Positions 1-6,583 of a stretch of 10,221 bases of DNA are shown here, piece after piece (within the stretch, counting starts at the first letter, position 1; every line of letters starts with the position of its first letter). A program made the position numbers and the translations under genes. The notes beneath the pieces are model-generated. The model saw only the letters and a list, made by a program, of their open reading frames with translations, ran no database searches and was not told where the DNA came from. This DNA is from Bacillota bacterium (GTDB taxonomy: Bacteria > Bacillota > Bacilli > Alicyclobacillales > SLC66): assembly GCA_021846145.1 (NCBI GenBank), contig JAJZCJ010000106.1:1-10221 (forward strand), given 5' to 3'.

Positions 1-1
1 A

Positions 2-127
2 AAGGCGGGGATTGGCGTGGCTACCGCACTGGCACCTGACACGGTGAAAGAGGTGGCTGATGTCGTGTTGGACTCTCCTGCATTGGATGCCGTCCCCACC
101 TTTCTTCGCCATCATTTTGGCCTATAA
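2..127 (+). CDS. HAD-superfamily hydrolase, C-terminal fragment (partial at left edge)
   Basis: The reading frame is open from the first bases of the window and ends at TAA 125-127, leaving 41 residues. The segment starting AGIGVATALAPDTVKEVADV resembles the C-terminal end of Cof-type (class IIB) HAD phosphatases. There a Gly-rich 'GIGVAMGNA'-like strand is followed by 'D.VK..AD.V..S...DGV' and a final helix, and this fragment closes with an equivalent helix (PTFLRHHFGL). In that family this part follows the last catalytic Asp motif, so none of the active-site residues can be checked here. Known members dephosphorylate sugar phosphates, FMN/PLP-type cofactors or nucleotides; the substrate of this one cannot be told. 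The next gene starts 22 bases later in the same direction, so co-transcription with the NAD-salvage gene is likely. The assignment rests on a short fragment, and another HAD subclass is possible. Confidence 0.6.
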   Translation, partial: KAGIGVATALAPDTVKEVADVVLDSPALDAVPTFLRHHFGL

Positions 128-149
128 GGTACGCAAAGGGGATGAACTT

Positions 150-1655
150 GTGAGCAATGAAGAGGTTGGACTGAGACTGAACAAGCTTCGCCATCTTCCT
201 ATTTACCAAGGTAGGCAGGAGGCGTTATTGACAGATCTATATCAGTTGACGATGATGTATGGTTATTACAAATCAGGGCACATGGATAAAGAAGTAGTAT
301 TTGACGTTTTTTATCGCAGCAATCCGTGTGACAACGGGTATGTCATTGTCGCTGGCTTAGAGCAGGTGGTGTTATACCTTACTAATCTGCGTTTTCGTGA
401 TGAAGAATTAGAGTATCTGAAGTCAACTGATTTGTTTGATGATGGTTTTTTAGAACTGTTAGCTGATTTTGAATTTCATGGAAGTCTGTATGCAATCCCT
501 GAGGGGACTGTCGTCTTTCCCAATGAACCGGTGATGAGAATTGAAGGCCGATTGTTTGAATTGCAGCTGATTGAATCGGCGCTGCTGAGTTTTGTCAATC
601 ATCAAAGTCTGATCGCAACCAAAGCCTCGCGCATTGTCTCGGCCACGGGAGGGCAGGTATTTGACGATACAGGCTCGATCAGCGAATTTGGGTTGCGGCG
701 TGCACAAAATGCTGATGCGGCGATGTTTGGCGCGCGGTCTGCTTTCATTGCAGGTTGCTCAAGCACTAGCAATGTGGCAGCAGGGTTTAATTTTGGCATT
801 CCGGTATCTGGCACACAGGCACATAGCTGGATACAGAGTTTCCCAACAGAACTAGAGGCATTTCGAACCTATGCAGATGCTTACCCTAATAATGTCATGT
901 TGCTTGTTGATACGTATGATGTCCTACGTTCGGGTATACCAAATGCCATCATGGTGGGTCGGGAAATGCGAGCACGGGGGTATGATTTGCAAGCGGTTCG
1001 CATCGATTCAGGAGACTTGGCGTACTTGTCTAAAGAGGCGCGTGAACGATTGAACCAAGCTGGGTTTACGAACACTCGCATCATCGTATCAGATGACCTA
1101 GACGAAGACACGATTCGTGATTTGTTGTCACAAGGTGCGAAAATTGATGGTTGGGGTGTAGGTACTGCGCTGATCACTTCCAAAGGTTGTTCATCTCTCG
1201 GTGGGGTATATAAGCTAGCAGCAGAAAAAACAGCTGATGGCACTTTTTCACCGCGTATAAAAATTTCTGAAAATCCATTTAAAGTCACCAACCCTGGGCG
1301 TAAAAAAGTAGTTCGCTTTTATGTTGATGAACTTGCAAACGCTGATTTGATCATGCTTGAGGATGAACCTACACCGACAGGGGAACCAGTGCTGATTTTT
1401 GACCCTGTGCATACGTATAAGCAAAAAACGTTGACCCGTTACCGCGTGCAGGAATTGTTGGCTCCCATTATTGACAGTGGAAAATTAGTATATTTATTAC
1501 CCACGCTAAAAGAGATACAGCAACATGCGAAAAATGAACTGCGCTCTATATCTAGCGAGACTAGGCGCGCCAAAAATCCGCATGTATACCATGTGGATTT
1601 AAGTCGAAGATTATGGGAATTGAAGCGCGACTTGGTTGAGTCTTTGCGGGTTTAA
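150..1655 (+). CDS. pncB: Nicotinate phosphoribosyltransferase
   Basis: This enzyme converts nicotinate, PRPP and ATP to nicotinate mononucleotide (EC 6.3.4.21), the entry step of the Preiss-Handler NAD salvage route in the cytoplasm. Family motifs occur in order: LLTDLYQLTM (about residues 26-35), EFGLRRAQ (179-186), GTQAHSW (221-227, containing the His that is autophosphorylated in this family), VDTYDVL (253-259), RIDSGDL (284-290), WGVGT (335-339) and GGVYKLA (351-357). The length of 501 residues is normal for the longer Firmicutes-type enzyme. I chose GTG at 150 because AAAGGGGAT (135-143) lies just upstream at good spacing and homologous proteins begin shortly before the TDLYQLTM motif. 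The frame is open further up to an ATG at 60, but that would overlap the preceding gene by 68 bases. The gene follows a HAD phosphatase by 22 bases. Its stop codon overlaps that of the convergent gene on the other strand. Confidence 0.95.
   Translation: MSNEEVGLRLNKLRHLPIYQGRQEALLTDLYQLTMMYGYYKSGHMDKEVVFDVFYRSNPCDNGYVIVAGLEQVVLYLTNLRFRDEELEYLKSTDLFDDGFLELLADFEFHGSLYAIPEGTVVFPNEPVMRIEGRLFELQLIESALLSFVNHQSLIATKASRIVSATGGQVFDDTGSISEFGLRRAQNADAAMFGARSAFIAGCSSTSNVAAGFNFGIPVSGTQAHSWIQSFPTELEAFRTYADAYPNNVMLLVDTYDVLRSGIPNAIMVGREMRARGYDLQAVRIDSGDLAYLSKEARERLNQAGFTNTRIIVSDDLDEDTIRDLLSQGAKIDGWGVGTALITSKGCSSLGGVYKLAAEKTADGTFSPRIKISENPFKVTNPGRKKVVRFYVDELANADLIMLEDEPTPTGEPVLIFDPVHTYKQKTLTRYRVQELLAPIIDSGKLVYLLPTLKEIQQHAKNELRSISSETRRAKNPHVYHVDLSRRLWELKRDLVESLRV
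1652..1655. other. Tail-to-tail overlap of two convergent stop codons in TTAA
   Basis: The pncB stop TAA (1653-1655) and the stop of the leftward gene (TAA on the minus strand, plus-strand 1652-1654) share the palindrome TTAA. No GC-rich hairpin with a T tract is visible on either side, so the two transcripts probably run into each other's coding region or end by another mechanism. Confidence 0.85.
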
Positions 1656-2716
1656 CCACGCCCCCCGTTTTGTAAAAATTGTGCGACTAATTTCGCCGCT
1701 TGCATTTCGACCTGTGTAGCTTCAGATGCGGTCGTCCCATCACTACAAATGCTGATCGCAAGCGGATGCTTAGGATAAAATACCAGCGCAGTATCGTGGT
1801 ACTCGTTTGGCCAGTTGGCTGTGATTTGGGCAATGTTAATGTGCGGCGAAAAACCGCTCGCAATCCTGCCTTGATTCGCATTGCCTTCTAGTAGCCCAAT
1901 GAGTGGCATGATGCTTTGTGGATGTTTTTGGTACATGTGAAATAAATAAGCCATCTCTAAAGATAAATCTTGCGGTGTAGTGACAAATGGTCGATTAAAG
2001 GGCTGACGAACGCCTATTCCTTCAAGGAAATGGTTGATCTGGTTGGTGCCTAATTTGCGTATCAACATATTGCGTGCGACCACGTCATTTTGGGCGATGC
2101 TGGCATGTGCGAGTTGGATAACGGTAAATGCCGTACCAAACGGCATTCCAGCAATAAAACCAGACCCTGCCTCTTTATCCACCGGCTTATAATGCACGAG
2201 GGTGCCGGGTGACATGTGGTGATTGGCGATGTCACTGTATAGATTCATGATGACTGGTAGATCGGAGGTATTTGAAGAGGTGAATAATTGGTTTTCGTTT
2301 TGACCGAAATGAGCACCCGTAATCAAATCGATACCATATACGCCATACACACCTTTTTGTTTACTCAGATAGGACTCCAGCTGTTTAGAGAGCGATTGAT
2401 ACGTGGGCTGAGAAAAAGGCAGCGGTGTAGACTTTGCCGTAATTTGTCGCCAATCTCCTTCAATACTGTTGAGTAACTGTGGGACGCCACTGCGAATAAA
2501 CCAGGCCACGACATAACCTAGTCCTAAGGCTACCAACAAGACAAAGCCTAAACGACCCCATTTTAGTTTGCGCCGCCTTTTTTTTGCAAGTGAAGCAGGC
2601 TTGCGCTTGCGGCTTGCCATTTGGCGAGGATTTTGTTTTTGAGAAGGACTAGTGTTCATTTTTTGCGTTTTTTTTGCCATTTTTTTCGATTTTGATGGTA
2701 CTTTCGGACTGTACAT
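1652..2716 (-). CDS. Membrane-anchored class A beta-lactamase-like protein, probably catalytically inactive
   Basis: This 354-residue protein has a very basic cytoplasmic tail (1-53, with RKRK at 37-40 and KKRRRK at 45-50), one membrane segment (about 55-74, GRLGFVLLVALGLGYVVAWF) and an outside domain of about 260 residues. That domain follows the layout of class A beta-lactamase/transpeptidase-like serine hydrolases: GVYGIDLITG (126-134), FTSS.TSDLPVIMNLY (145-160), a helix ending RNMLIRKLG (215-223), VTTPQDLSLE (245-254), and a C-terminal strand pair HDTALVFYPK and LAISICSDG. The expected catalytic SxxK reads N149-T-S-D152, the SDN position reads N-D-V (210-212), and no KTG triad is seen before the HDTALV strand. 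It therefore probably binds rather than cleaves. ATG 2716 has a weak GGAT upstream on its strand; later Met codons at residues 13, 20 and 33 lack better sites. It is divergent from the two-component operon and convergent with pncB. The fold call is firm; the role is unknown. Confidence 0.8.
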   Translation of the reverse strand: MYSPKVPSKSKKMAKKTQKMNTSPSQKQNPRQMASRKRKPASLAKKRRRKLKWGRLGFVLLVALGLGYVVAWFIRSGVPQLLNSIEGDWRQITAKSTPLPFSQPTYQSLSKQLESYLSKQKGVYGVYGIDLITGAHFGQNENQLFTSSNTSDLPVIMNLYSDIANHHMSPGTLVHYKPVDKEAGSGFIAGMPFGTAFTVIQLAHASIAQNDVVARNMLIRKLGTNQINHFLEGIGVRQPFNRPFVTTPQDLSLEMAYLFHMYQKHPQSIMPLIGLLEGNANQGRIASGFSPHINIAQITANWPNEYHDTALVFYPKHPLAISICSDGTTASEATQVEMQAAKLVAQFLQNGGRG

Positions 2717-2842
2717 TTTTTATCATCCATTCTATAGTAAATGGAGTTATATAATTATTAGATCTTTAATTTAATCTATCATAAGCAATGTCGAAAGAGG
2801 TCTCTTTTAAAAAGAGAAATTAAAATTTTTGGAGGTTATACG
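2717..2842. promoter_or_regulatory. Divergent AT-rich intergenic region (beta-lactamase-like gene / two-component operon)
   Basis: The 126 bases between the divergently oriented starts are strongly AT-rich and should hold promoters for both sides. On the plus strand a perfect TATAAT lies at 2750-2755 and a TATCAT (five of six to the consensus) at 2777-2782. Neither has a convincing TTGACA-like box 16-18 bases upstream, so either could need an activator. On the minus strand TCGACA sits at 2789-2794, again without a clear partner. A perfect GGAGGT ribosome binding site at 2831-2836 serves the response regulator. An inverted repeat cluster at 2794-2817 is listed separately. Confidence 0.45.
2794..2817 (+). 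repeat. Overlapping inverted repeats AAAGAG/CTCTTT/AAAGAG ahead of the response regulator
   Basis: AAAGAG (2794-2799) is complementary to CTCTTT (2802-2807) with two bases between. The same CTCTTTT arm also pairs with the next AAAAGAG: TCTCTTTT-A-AAAAGAGA is a perfect 8-base-pair inverted repeat at 2801-2817. One central arm thus has two alternative partners, and AAAGAG recurs 17 bases apart. The cluster sits 14 bases before the ribosome binding site. It could be a protein-binding site (possibly for the adjacent response regulator) or mutually exclusive leader RNA stems; the function is not known. Confidence 0.5.
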
Positions 2843-3604
2843 ATGAATGATACACGAATGATCGTACCAACACGAGCAGTAGGGAAAACAGATCCGGATA
2901 TTCGTCATCATGGGTACACGGCAGGGAATGCAAGAGCTGGAAGAATAATGATTGTCGATGATGAGCAGGGCATTCGTGATTTTTTGTTATTTGGGCTTCG
3001 TGATGAGGGATATGATGTATTGACTGTGAAAGATGGGGAAGAGGCGCTTAATGCACTTAATCATTTTAAGCCTCATATCGTGCTGCTCGACATTATGCTT
3101 CCAGGCATGGATGGGTTTGAAGTATGCCGGTTAATGAAAGAGCGGGTTCGCGTCTCAATTATCATGCTAACAGCAAAAGACGATGTGGAAGATAGAGTCA
3201 AGGGTCTGGCGATGGGTGCTGATGATTACGTGGTGAAGCCTTTTGCGTTTGCAGAGTTAAAGGCGCGCATAGAAGCGCGTTTTCGCACTCAGTTCCCAGA
3301 ACTTTCTGAGGTGCAAAGAATTGGCAAGTTTGAGATTGATAAAGCGCAAAAGCTGATTCGTTATGAAGGGAACGCGCTCTCACTTTCCAAGACAGAGTAT
3401 GCACTTTTGGAGTTATTGTTGGAATCTCCTGGAGTGGCGTTAACGAGGGAACAAATTTTAAGCCAAGTATGGGGGGATAATTTTTCTGGAGAAGATAATA
3501 TTCTTGAGGTGTATATTCGCTATCTGCGCCATAAACTGAATGACTCAAGGAGGCAGTTGATTCGCACAGTGCGGGGAGTCGGATATCGTGTGGATATTCT
3601 CTAA
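2843..3604 (+). CDS. OmpR/PhoB-family response regulator
   Basis: This is a cytoplasmic transcription factor that is phosphorylated by its partner kinase and then binds DNA. The receiver domain (about 34-145) shows the acidic pair D39-D40 in IMIVDDE, the phosphoacceptor D83 in IVLLDIMLPGMDG, T110 in IIMLTAKD and K132 in DDYVVKPF. The winged-helix DNA-binding domain (about 158-253) shows SLSKTEYALLELL, LTREQILSQVWG and the typical end RTVRGVGYRVD. The start ATG at 2843 follows a perfect GGAGGT with seven bases spacing. This gives an extension of about 34 residues before the receiver domain, longer than usual for the family. Starting later at Met36 would cut into the first beta strand. The 3' end overlaps the kinase gene by 17 bases, a typical two-component arrangement implying translational coupling. 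The regulon cannot be deduced; PhoP, WalR or ResD orthology is not established. Confidence 0.93.
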   Translation: MNDTRMIVPTRAVGKTDPDIRHHGYTAGNARAGRIMIVDDEQGIRDFLLFGLRDEGYDVLTVKDGEEALNALNHFKPHIVLLDIMLPGMDGFEVCRLMKERVRVSIIMLTAKDDVEDRVKGLAMGADDYVVKPFAFAELKARIEARFRTQFPELSEVQRIGKFEIDKAQKLIRYEGNALSLSKTEYALLELLLESPGVALTREQILSQVWGDNFSGEDNILEVYIRYLRHKLNDSRRQLIRTVRGVGYRVDIL

Positions 3605-5120
3605 GTCGCGAAAAAAAGGACCCGCGACTTTACTGAGCGAGCTCTACAGCAGATACTTAATGATCATAATTATGCTCATTGTATTGTTGGGGCTCGCTCA
3701 GTTTCAATCCATTCATGAAGGCTTGTATACAACTGGTGCCAATAGCCTTAATTTTGCAATTGATGACGCCTTGTCAGAGCCATTTGTGATTTCGCAAATT
3801 AGACAAGGAAAATTCATCTCGTTAGCCCCGAAGTTAATGAATTTGTTAGCAATCCGCGGAATAAATGTCAGAATTCTTGGCTCACATAGGGAGTTACTAG
3901 GTGAGCGCATGTCAAAATACGATCCAACGATGTTGGTCCCCTTTATTTCCAATGGGGAATTGGCGAATAAATCCAAACCAATTTCCACGTCCCTTAATTA
4001 TACAGTGAATGTGTACACGACAGAAACTAATAATCAAGTAGTATTATTTGCCCAAGTGGGTGCAGATCCCATACAGGGCTATATTGAAATTGGGTATAAT
4101 CAATCTTTATATAATTCGGTTTTGTATCAGCAAGTATTCAATTTTTTGTTGATTAGTATGGTAGTTATTTTTCTGGCTGTTGCGTTACTTATTCCTGTGG
4201 TGCGAGCACCTTTGTTGCCACTTCATCACTTAATTAATACGGCTTTACGTATTAAGTCGGGCGCTTTTCAGGAACGTTTGCCAATAATGGGGCCAAAGGA
4301 AACTGTTCGCCTTGCCGAAGTAATCAACGATACGCTTGATGAACTGGCAAAAGCGGTTTCGCGTGAACAAGCGGCAACGGTGCGTATGAAACAATTTGTA
4401 TCTGATGCCTCTCATGAACTGCGAACGCCATTGACTGCAGTGAGAGGATTCACAGACGTATTATTACGGCGCATTGAGTATTATTATCGTGCATATGCTG
4501 TTTTTCTTGACAGCAGTGAAGACGATGAGGAAATGCAAGGTATTATGCTTCCTCCCGAACAATTTGAGGATACTAGGCAGGCTTTGGTCGCCATGCAGCG
4601 AGAAACTGGTCGCCTAGAAGGATTAGTCAAAGATTTATTGCAGCTCGCTAAACTTGATGGCGGATTGCGATTGAATTTAGAGTATACTGATTTGGCGAAA
4701 ATAGTAGATGAATTGAGACCGCAATTTGAAATTCTTGCCGATCAGCGACAAATAAAATACGATTTGCAGTCTGCAACCATTTATTGTGATGCTTCCATGA
4801 TGAAACAGGTTGTGTATAATTTAGTGACTAACGCCATTCAGTACACAGATAAAAATACTGGGTTAATTGCTGTTAGTGTTGTTTCGTTTGACAACCATAA
4901 GGCAAGATTTAGCGTAAAAGACAATGGACCGGGTATTTCAGAAGAACAAATGGCGAAAATTTTTGATCGATTTTATCGCGCTTCGGTTGCTAGAGAACGT
5001 GCGCCGGGAGGTGCGGGTTTAGGGTTGTCGATTGTGTCAGAAATTGTTCGTTTTCATGATGGGGAGATCCAGGTGTTTAGTGAACTTGGCAAGGGCACAG
5101 AAATGCAGGTGGACTTATAG
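3588..5120 (+). CDS. Sensor histidine kinase, membrane-bound, HAMP-containing
   Basis: This 510-residue kinase is the partner of the upstream response regulator. Its layout is a short basic tail, TM1 (about 23-39, YLMIIIMLIVLLGLAQF), an outside sensor region of about 140 residues (42-183) with no recognised domain, TM2 (about 184-205), HAMP (about 206-258), dimerisation/phosphoacceptor hairpin with H276 in SDASHELRTPLT, and ATPase domain. In the ATPase domain N411 and N415 (YNLVTNAIQYT), DNGPGI (445-450), FDRFYR (459-464) and GGAGLGLSI (474-482) are all intact. GTG at 3588 is preferred because GGGGAG (3573-3578) sits nine bases upstream and the basic residues precede TM1 directly. The hairpin has an acidic, proline-containing segment (about 305-328) that makes it roughly 26 residues longer than WalK/PhoR-type kinases. 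ispH follows 17 bases later. The signal sensed is unknown. Confidence 0.94.
   Translation: MWIFSKSRKKGPATLLSELYSRYLMIIIMLIVLLGLAQFQSIHEGLYTTGANSLNFAIDDALSEPFVISQIRQGKFISLAPKLMNLLAIRGINVRILGSHRELLGERMSKYDPTMLVPFISNGELANKSKPISTSLNYTVNVYTTETNNQVVLFAQVGADPIQGYIEIGYNQSLYNSVLYQQVFNFLLISMVVIFLAVALLIPVVRAPLLPLHHLINTALRIKSGAFQERLPIMGPKETVRLAEVINDTLDELAKAVSREQAATVRMKQFVSDASHELRTPLTAVRGFTDVLLRRIEYYYRAYAVFLDSSEDDEEMQGIMLPPEQFEDTRQALVAMQRETGRLEGLVKDLLQLAKLDGGLRLNLEYTDLAKIVDELRPQFEILADQRQIKYDLQSATIYCDASMMKQVVYNLVTNAIQYTDKNTGLIAVSVVSFDNHKARFSVKDNGPGISEEQMAKIFDRFYRASVARERAPGGAGLGLSIVSEIVRFHDGEIQVFSELGKGTEMQVDL
3603..3630 (+). repeat. Perfect 8-bp inverted repeat at the regulator/kinase junction
   Basis: AAGTCGCG (3603-3610) and CGCGACTT (3623-3630) are perfect complements around a 12-base loop holding seven consecutive A. 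The left arm begins within the response regulator stop codon, and the repeat covers about codons 6-14 of the kinase. The right arm is followed only by TTTA overlapping its end, so it is a weak terminator at best. It could stabilise the upstream message or lower kinase expression relative to the regulator. Confidence 0.45.
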
Positions 5121-5137
5121 CATAGGAGGGTCTGAGG

Positions 5138-6118
5138 ATGCAGGTGGTTAAAATTGCCCCAAGGGGCTATTGTTATGGCGTGGTGGATGCAATGGCAATA
5201 GCGGCACAGGCAGCGCGGCGGACAGATTGGCCTCGGCCAATCTACATCCTTGGGATGATTGTTCACAATGCGTACGTCGTAGAAGCGTTTGACCGGCAGG
5301 GAATTAAGACACTTGATGGCGCTAATCGCTTGGAAATTTTGGATCAAATTAGTTGTGGAACGGTTATTTTTACTGCTCATGGCGTTTCCCCTCTAGTGAG
5401 GCAACGAGCCGAACAAAAAGGGTTGCATGTAATTGACGCCACATGCCCAGATGTCACACGCACTCATGATCTGATTGAGCATAAAGTGGCAGCTGGCTAC
5501 GATGTGGTGTATATTGGCAAACGTGGGCATCCTGAGCCTGAAGGAGCTATAGGGGTTGCTCCTGACAATGTGTTTTTGGTGGAAAAGTCAGAGGATGTTG
5601 ATTCTCTTCCGGAAGCATTAGGCAAGAGAGAAATGAGTCAAGGAGCAAGTCCGCATATCGTTATCACTAATCAGACTACGATGAGTCAATGGGATACAAA
5701 AGAGTTAGTCGAAAAGGTACTCAAGCGCTTTCCAATGGCGGAGGTATATAATGAGATCTGCGATGCGACGCAAATTCGGCAAAATGCAGTTGCAAATCAA
5801 GCAAAGGAGGCTGATGTGTGTCTGGTTGTCGGAGATCCAAAAAGCAACAATTCCGGCAGACTGGCACAGGTAGCTAGTGAAATTGCAGGTGTACCTGCTT
5901 ATCGAATTGCCGATGTGACGGAGATTAATCTAAGTTGGTTGATTGATGCGCAAGTAGTAGCGGTTACTTCTGGGGCATCGACACCAACGGCTATTACACG
6001 AGAGGTTATTTCGTTTTTGGAAAAATTTGATCCTTATCAACCTGACACTTGGGACAAGCGTCATTTAGTAGATTATGATCATTTATTGCCCACTATTAAT
6101 TTGCGAAATGAAGAATAA
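5138..6118 (+). CDS. ispH: 4-hydroxy-3-methylbut-2-enyl diphosphate reductase
   Basis: This enzyme carries out the last step of the MEP pathway, reducing HMBPP to IPP and DMAPP with an iron-sulfur cluster (EC 1.17.7.4, cytoplasmic). The three cluster cysteines are present: C12 (RGYCYGV), C103 (DATCPDV) and C208 ([10 protein letters not shown]). Substrate-binding residues are also seen: H43 (IVHN), H81 (TAHGV), the H131-P-E133 motif, the Thr pair in NQTTMSQ (177-183), S236 and N238 in KSNNSGRL, and S281 in TSGASTP. The length of 326 residues is somewhat above that of the E. coli enzyme. ATG 5138 is preceded by AGGAGGG (5123-5129). The gene begins 17 bases after the kinase stop, so it very likely belongs to the two-component operon. 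That is an uncommon partner for ispH and could mean that isoprenoid supply and the sensed signal are linked. Confidence 0.96.
   Translation: MQVVKIAPRGYCYGVVDAMAIAAQAARRTDWPRPIYILGMIVHNAYVVEAFDRQGIKTLDGANRLEILDQISCGTVIFTAHGVSPLVRQRAEQKGLHVIDATCPDVTRTHDLIEHKVAAGYDVVYIGKRGHPEPEGAIGVAPDNVFLVEKSEDVDSLPEALGKREMSQGASPHIVITNQTTMSQWDTKELVEKVLKRFPMAEVYNEICDATQIRQNAVANQAKEADVCLVVGDPKSNNSGRLAQVASEIAGVPAYRIADVTEINLSWLIDAQVVAVTSGASTPTAITREVISFLEKFDPYQPDTWDKRHLVDYDHLLPTINLRNEE
5224..5243 (+). repeat. Perfect 9-bp inverted repeat inside ispH
   Basis: AGATTGGCC (5224-5232) and GGCCAATCT (5235-5243) are exact complements separated by two bases, covering about codons 30-36 of ispH. The near-continuous palindrome looks like a dimeric protein-binding site rather than an RNA hairpin, because a two-base loop cannot form. 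It may equally be a coincidence of the codons for the DWPRPIY segment. Confidence 0.35.
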
Positions 6119-6148
6119 AAAGGAGTAAATGTAATCCGCTCATTCTCA

Positions 6149-6177
6149 ATGAAAGTTTGCTTACGGTATGTTACGAT
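6149..6177 (+). promoter_or_regulatory. Candidate promoter with extended -10 upstream of the mazG-like gene
   Basis: In the 92-base gap after ispH, TACGAT (6172-6177, four of six to the -10 consensus) is preceded by TG one base upstream (6169-6170), the extended -10 signature. ATGAAA (6149-6154, four of six to TTGACA) lies 17 bases before it. This could start a transcript for mazG-like, galU and ATPase genes separately from the kinase/ispH operon. No terminator is seen in the gap, so readthrough is also possible. Confidence 0.35.
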
Positions 6178-6210
6178 AGAAAAAAAGGGCATTTTGGGTG
6201 GTGAAGTACG

Positions 6211-6540
6211 ATGCTCAAAGAGCAGCCGACCCTCAGAGATTGTCAGGAGTTTCATGAGTGGCTGGATGAGGAAAAAGGATTCTCACGAGAATTGCCGTTA
6301 AATGTAATGTTGTTAGTTGAGGAAGTGGGAGAAGTCGCCAAAGAAATCCGACGCATGGAGAACGCCCTGCGCGATCCAGAAAAAAGTGAGGTCGCGGAAG
6401 TAGCGAAGGATCATTTGCGCGAAGAATTGGCAGATTGTTTGGCTTATATAGTGAAGCTCGCCAATTATACGGAAATTGACCTTGAACAAGCTTACGTGCA
6501 AAAAATGCGTTACAACATTCTACGGGAATGGGTCGAATAA
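6211..6540 (+). CDS. MazG-like nucleotide pyrophosphohydrolase
   Basis: This small all-alpha protein of 109 residues belongs to the MazG / all-alpha NTP pyrophosphatase superfamily, whose members hydrolyse (d)NTPs to the monophosphate and diphosphate and often clear non-canonical or damaged nucleotides. The metal-binding pattern is complete: E37-E38-x-x-E41 in LLVEEVGEVAKE and E72-x-x-D75 in REELADCLAY, followed by the helix with K98 and Y101-N102 (VQKMRYN). It is a single domain, unlike the tandem-domain MazG of E. coli, so the true substrate is not known. ATG 6211 has a GGTGG stretch (6198-6202) upstream, a weak site at moderate spacing. It sits between ispH and galU, 43 bases before the latter. 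A link to the mazEF toxin system is not supported: no toxin or antitoxin gene is nearby. Confidence 0.85.
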   Translation: MLKEQPTLRDCQEFHEWLDEEKGFSRELPLNVMLLVEEVGEVAKEIRRMENALRDPEKSEVAEVAKDHLREELADCLAYIVKLANYTEIDLEQAYVQKMRYNILREWVE

Positions 6541-6583
6541 TTGCGACTACTGTATGATTTCAGGGAAGAAGGATTCGTTACGT

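Noticed and set aside
60..149. Upstream ATG extension of pncB
   Set aside because: It would overlap the HAD-like gene by 68 bases, has no ribosome binding site, and adds residues without counterpart in the family; GTG 150 has a good site.
6140..6152. Small stem TCATT-CTC-AATGA after ispH as a terminator
   Set aside because: It has only five AT-rich pairs and no T tract after it; not a credible intrinsic terminator.
6211..6540. Toxin-antitoxin (mazEF-associated) reading of the MazG-like gene
   Set aside because: No MazE- or MazF-like frame lies nearby; neighbours are housekeeping genes, and single-domain MazG proteins are common without toxins.
6476..6583. N-terminal extension of galU with four cysteines that could look like a zinc ribbon
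   Set aside because: It overlaps the end of the mazG-like gene in another frame, has no ribosome binding site, and GalU proteins begin at MKIRKAVIPAAG-like sequence.
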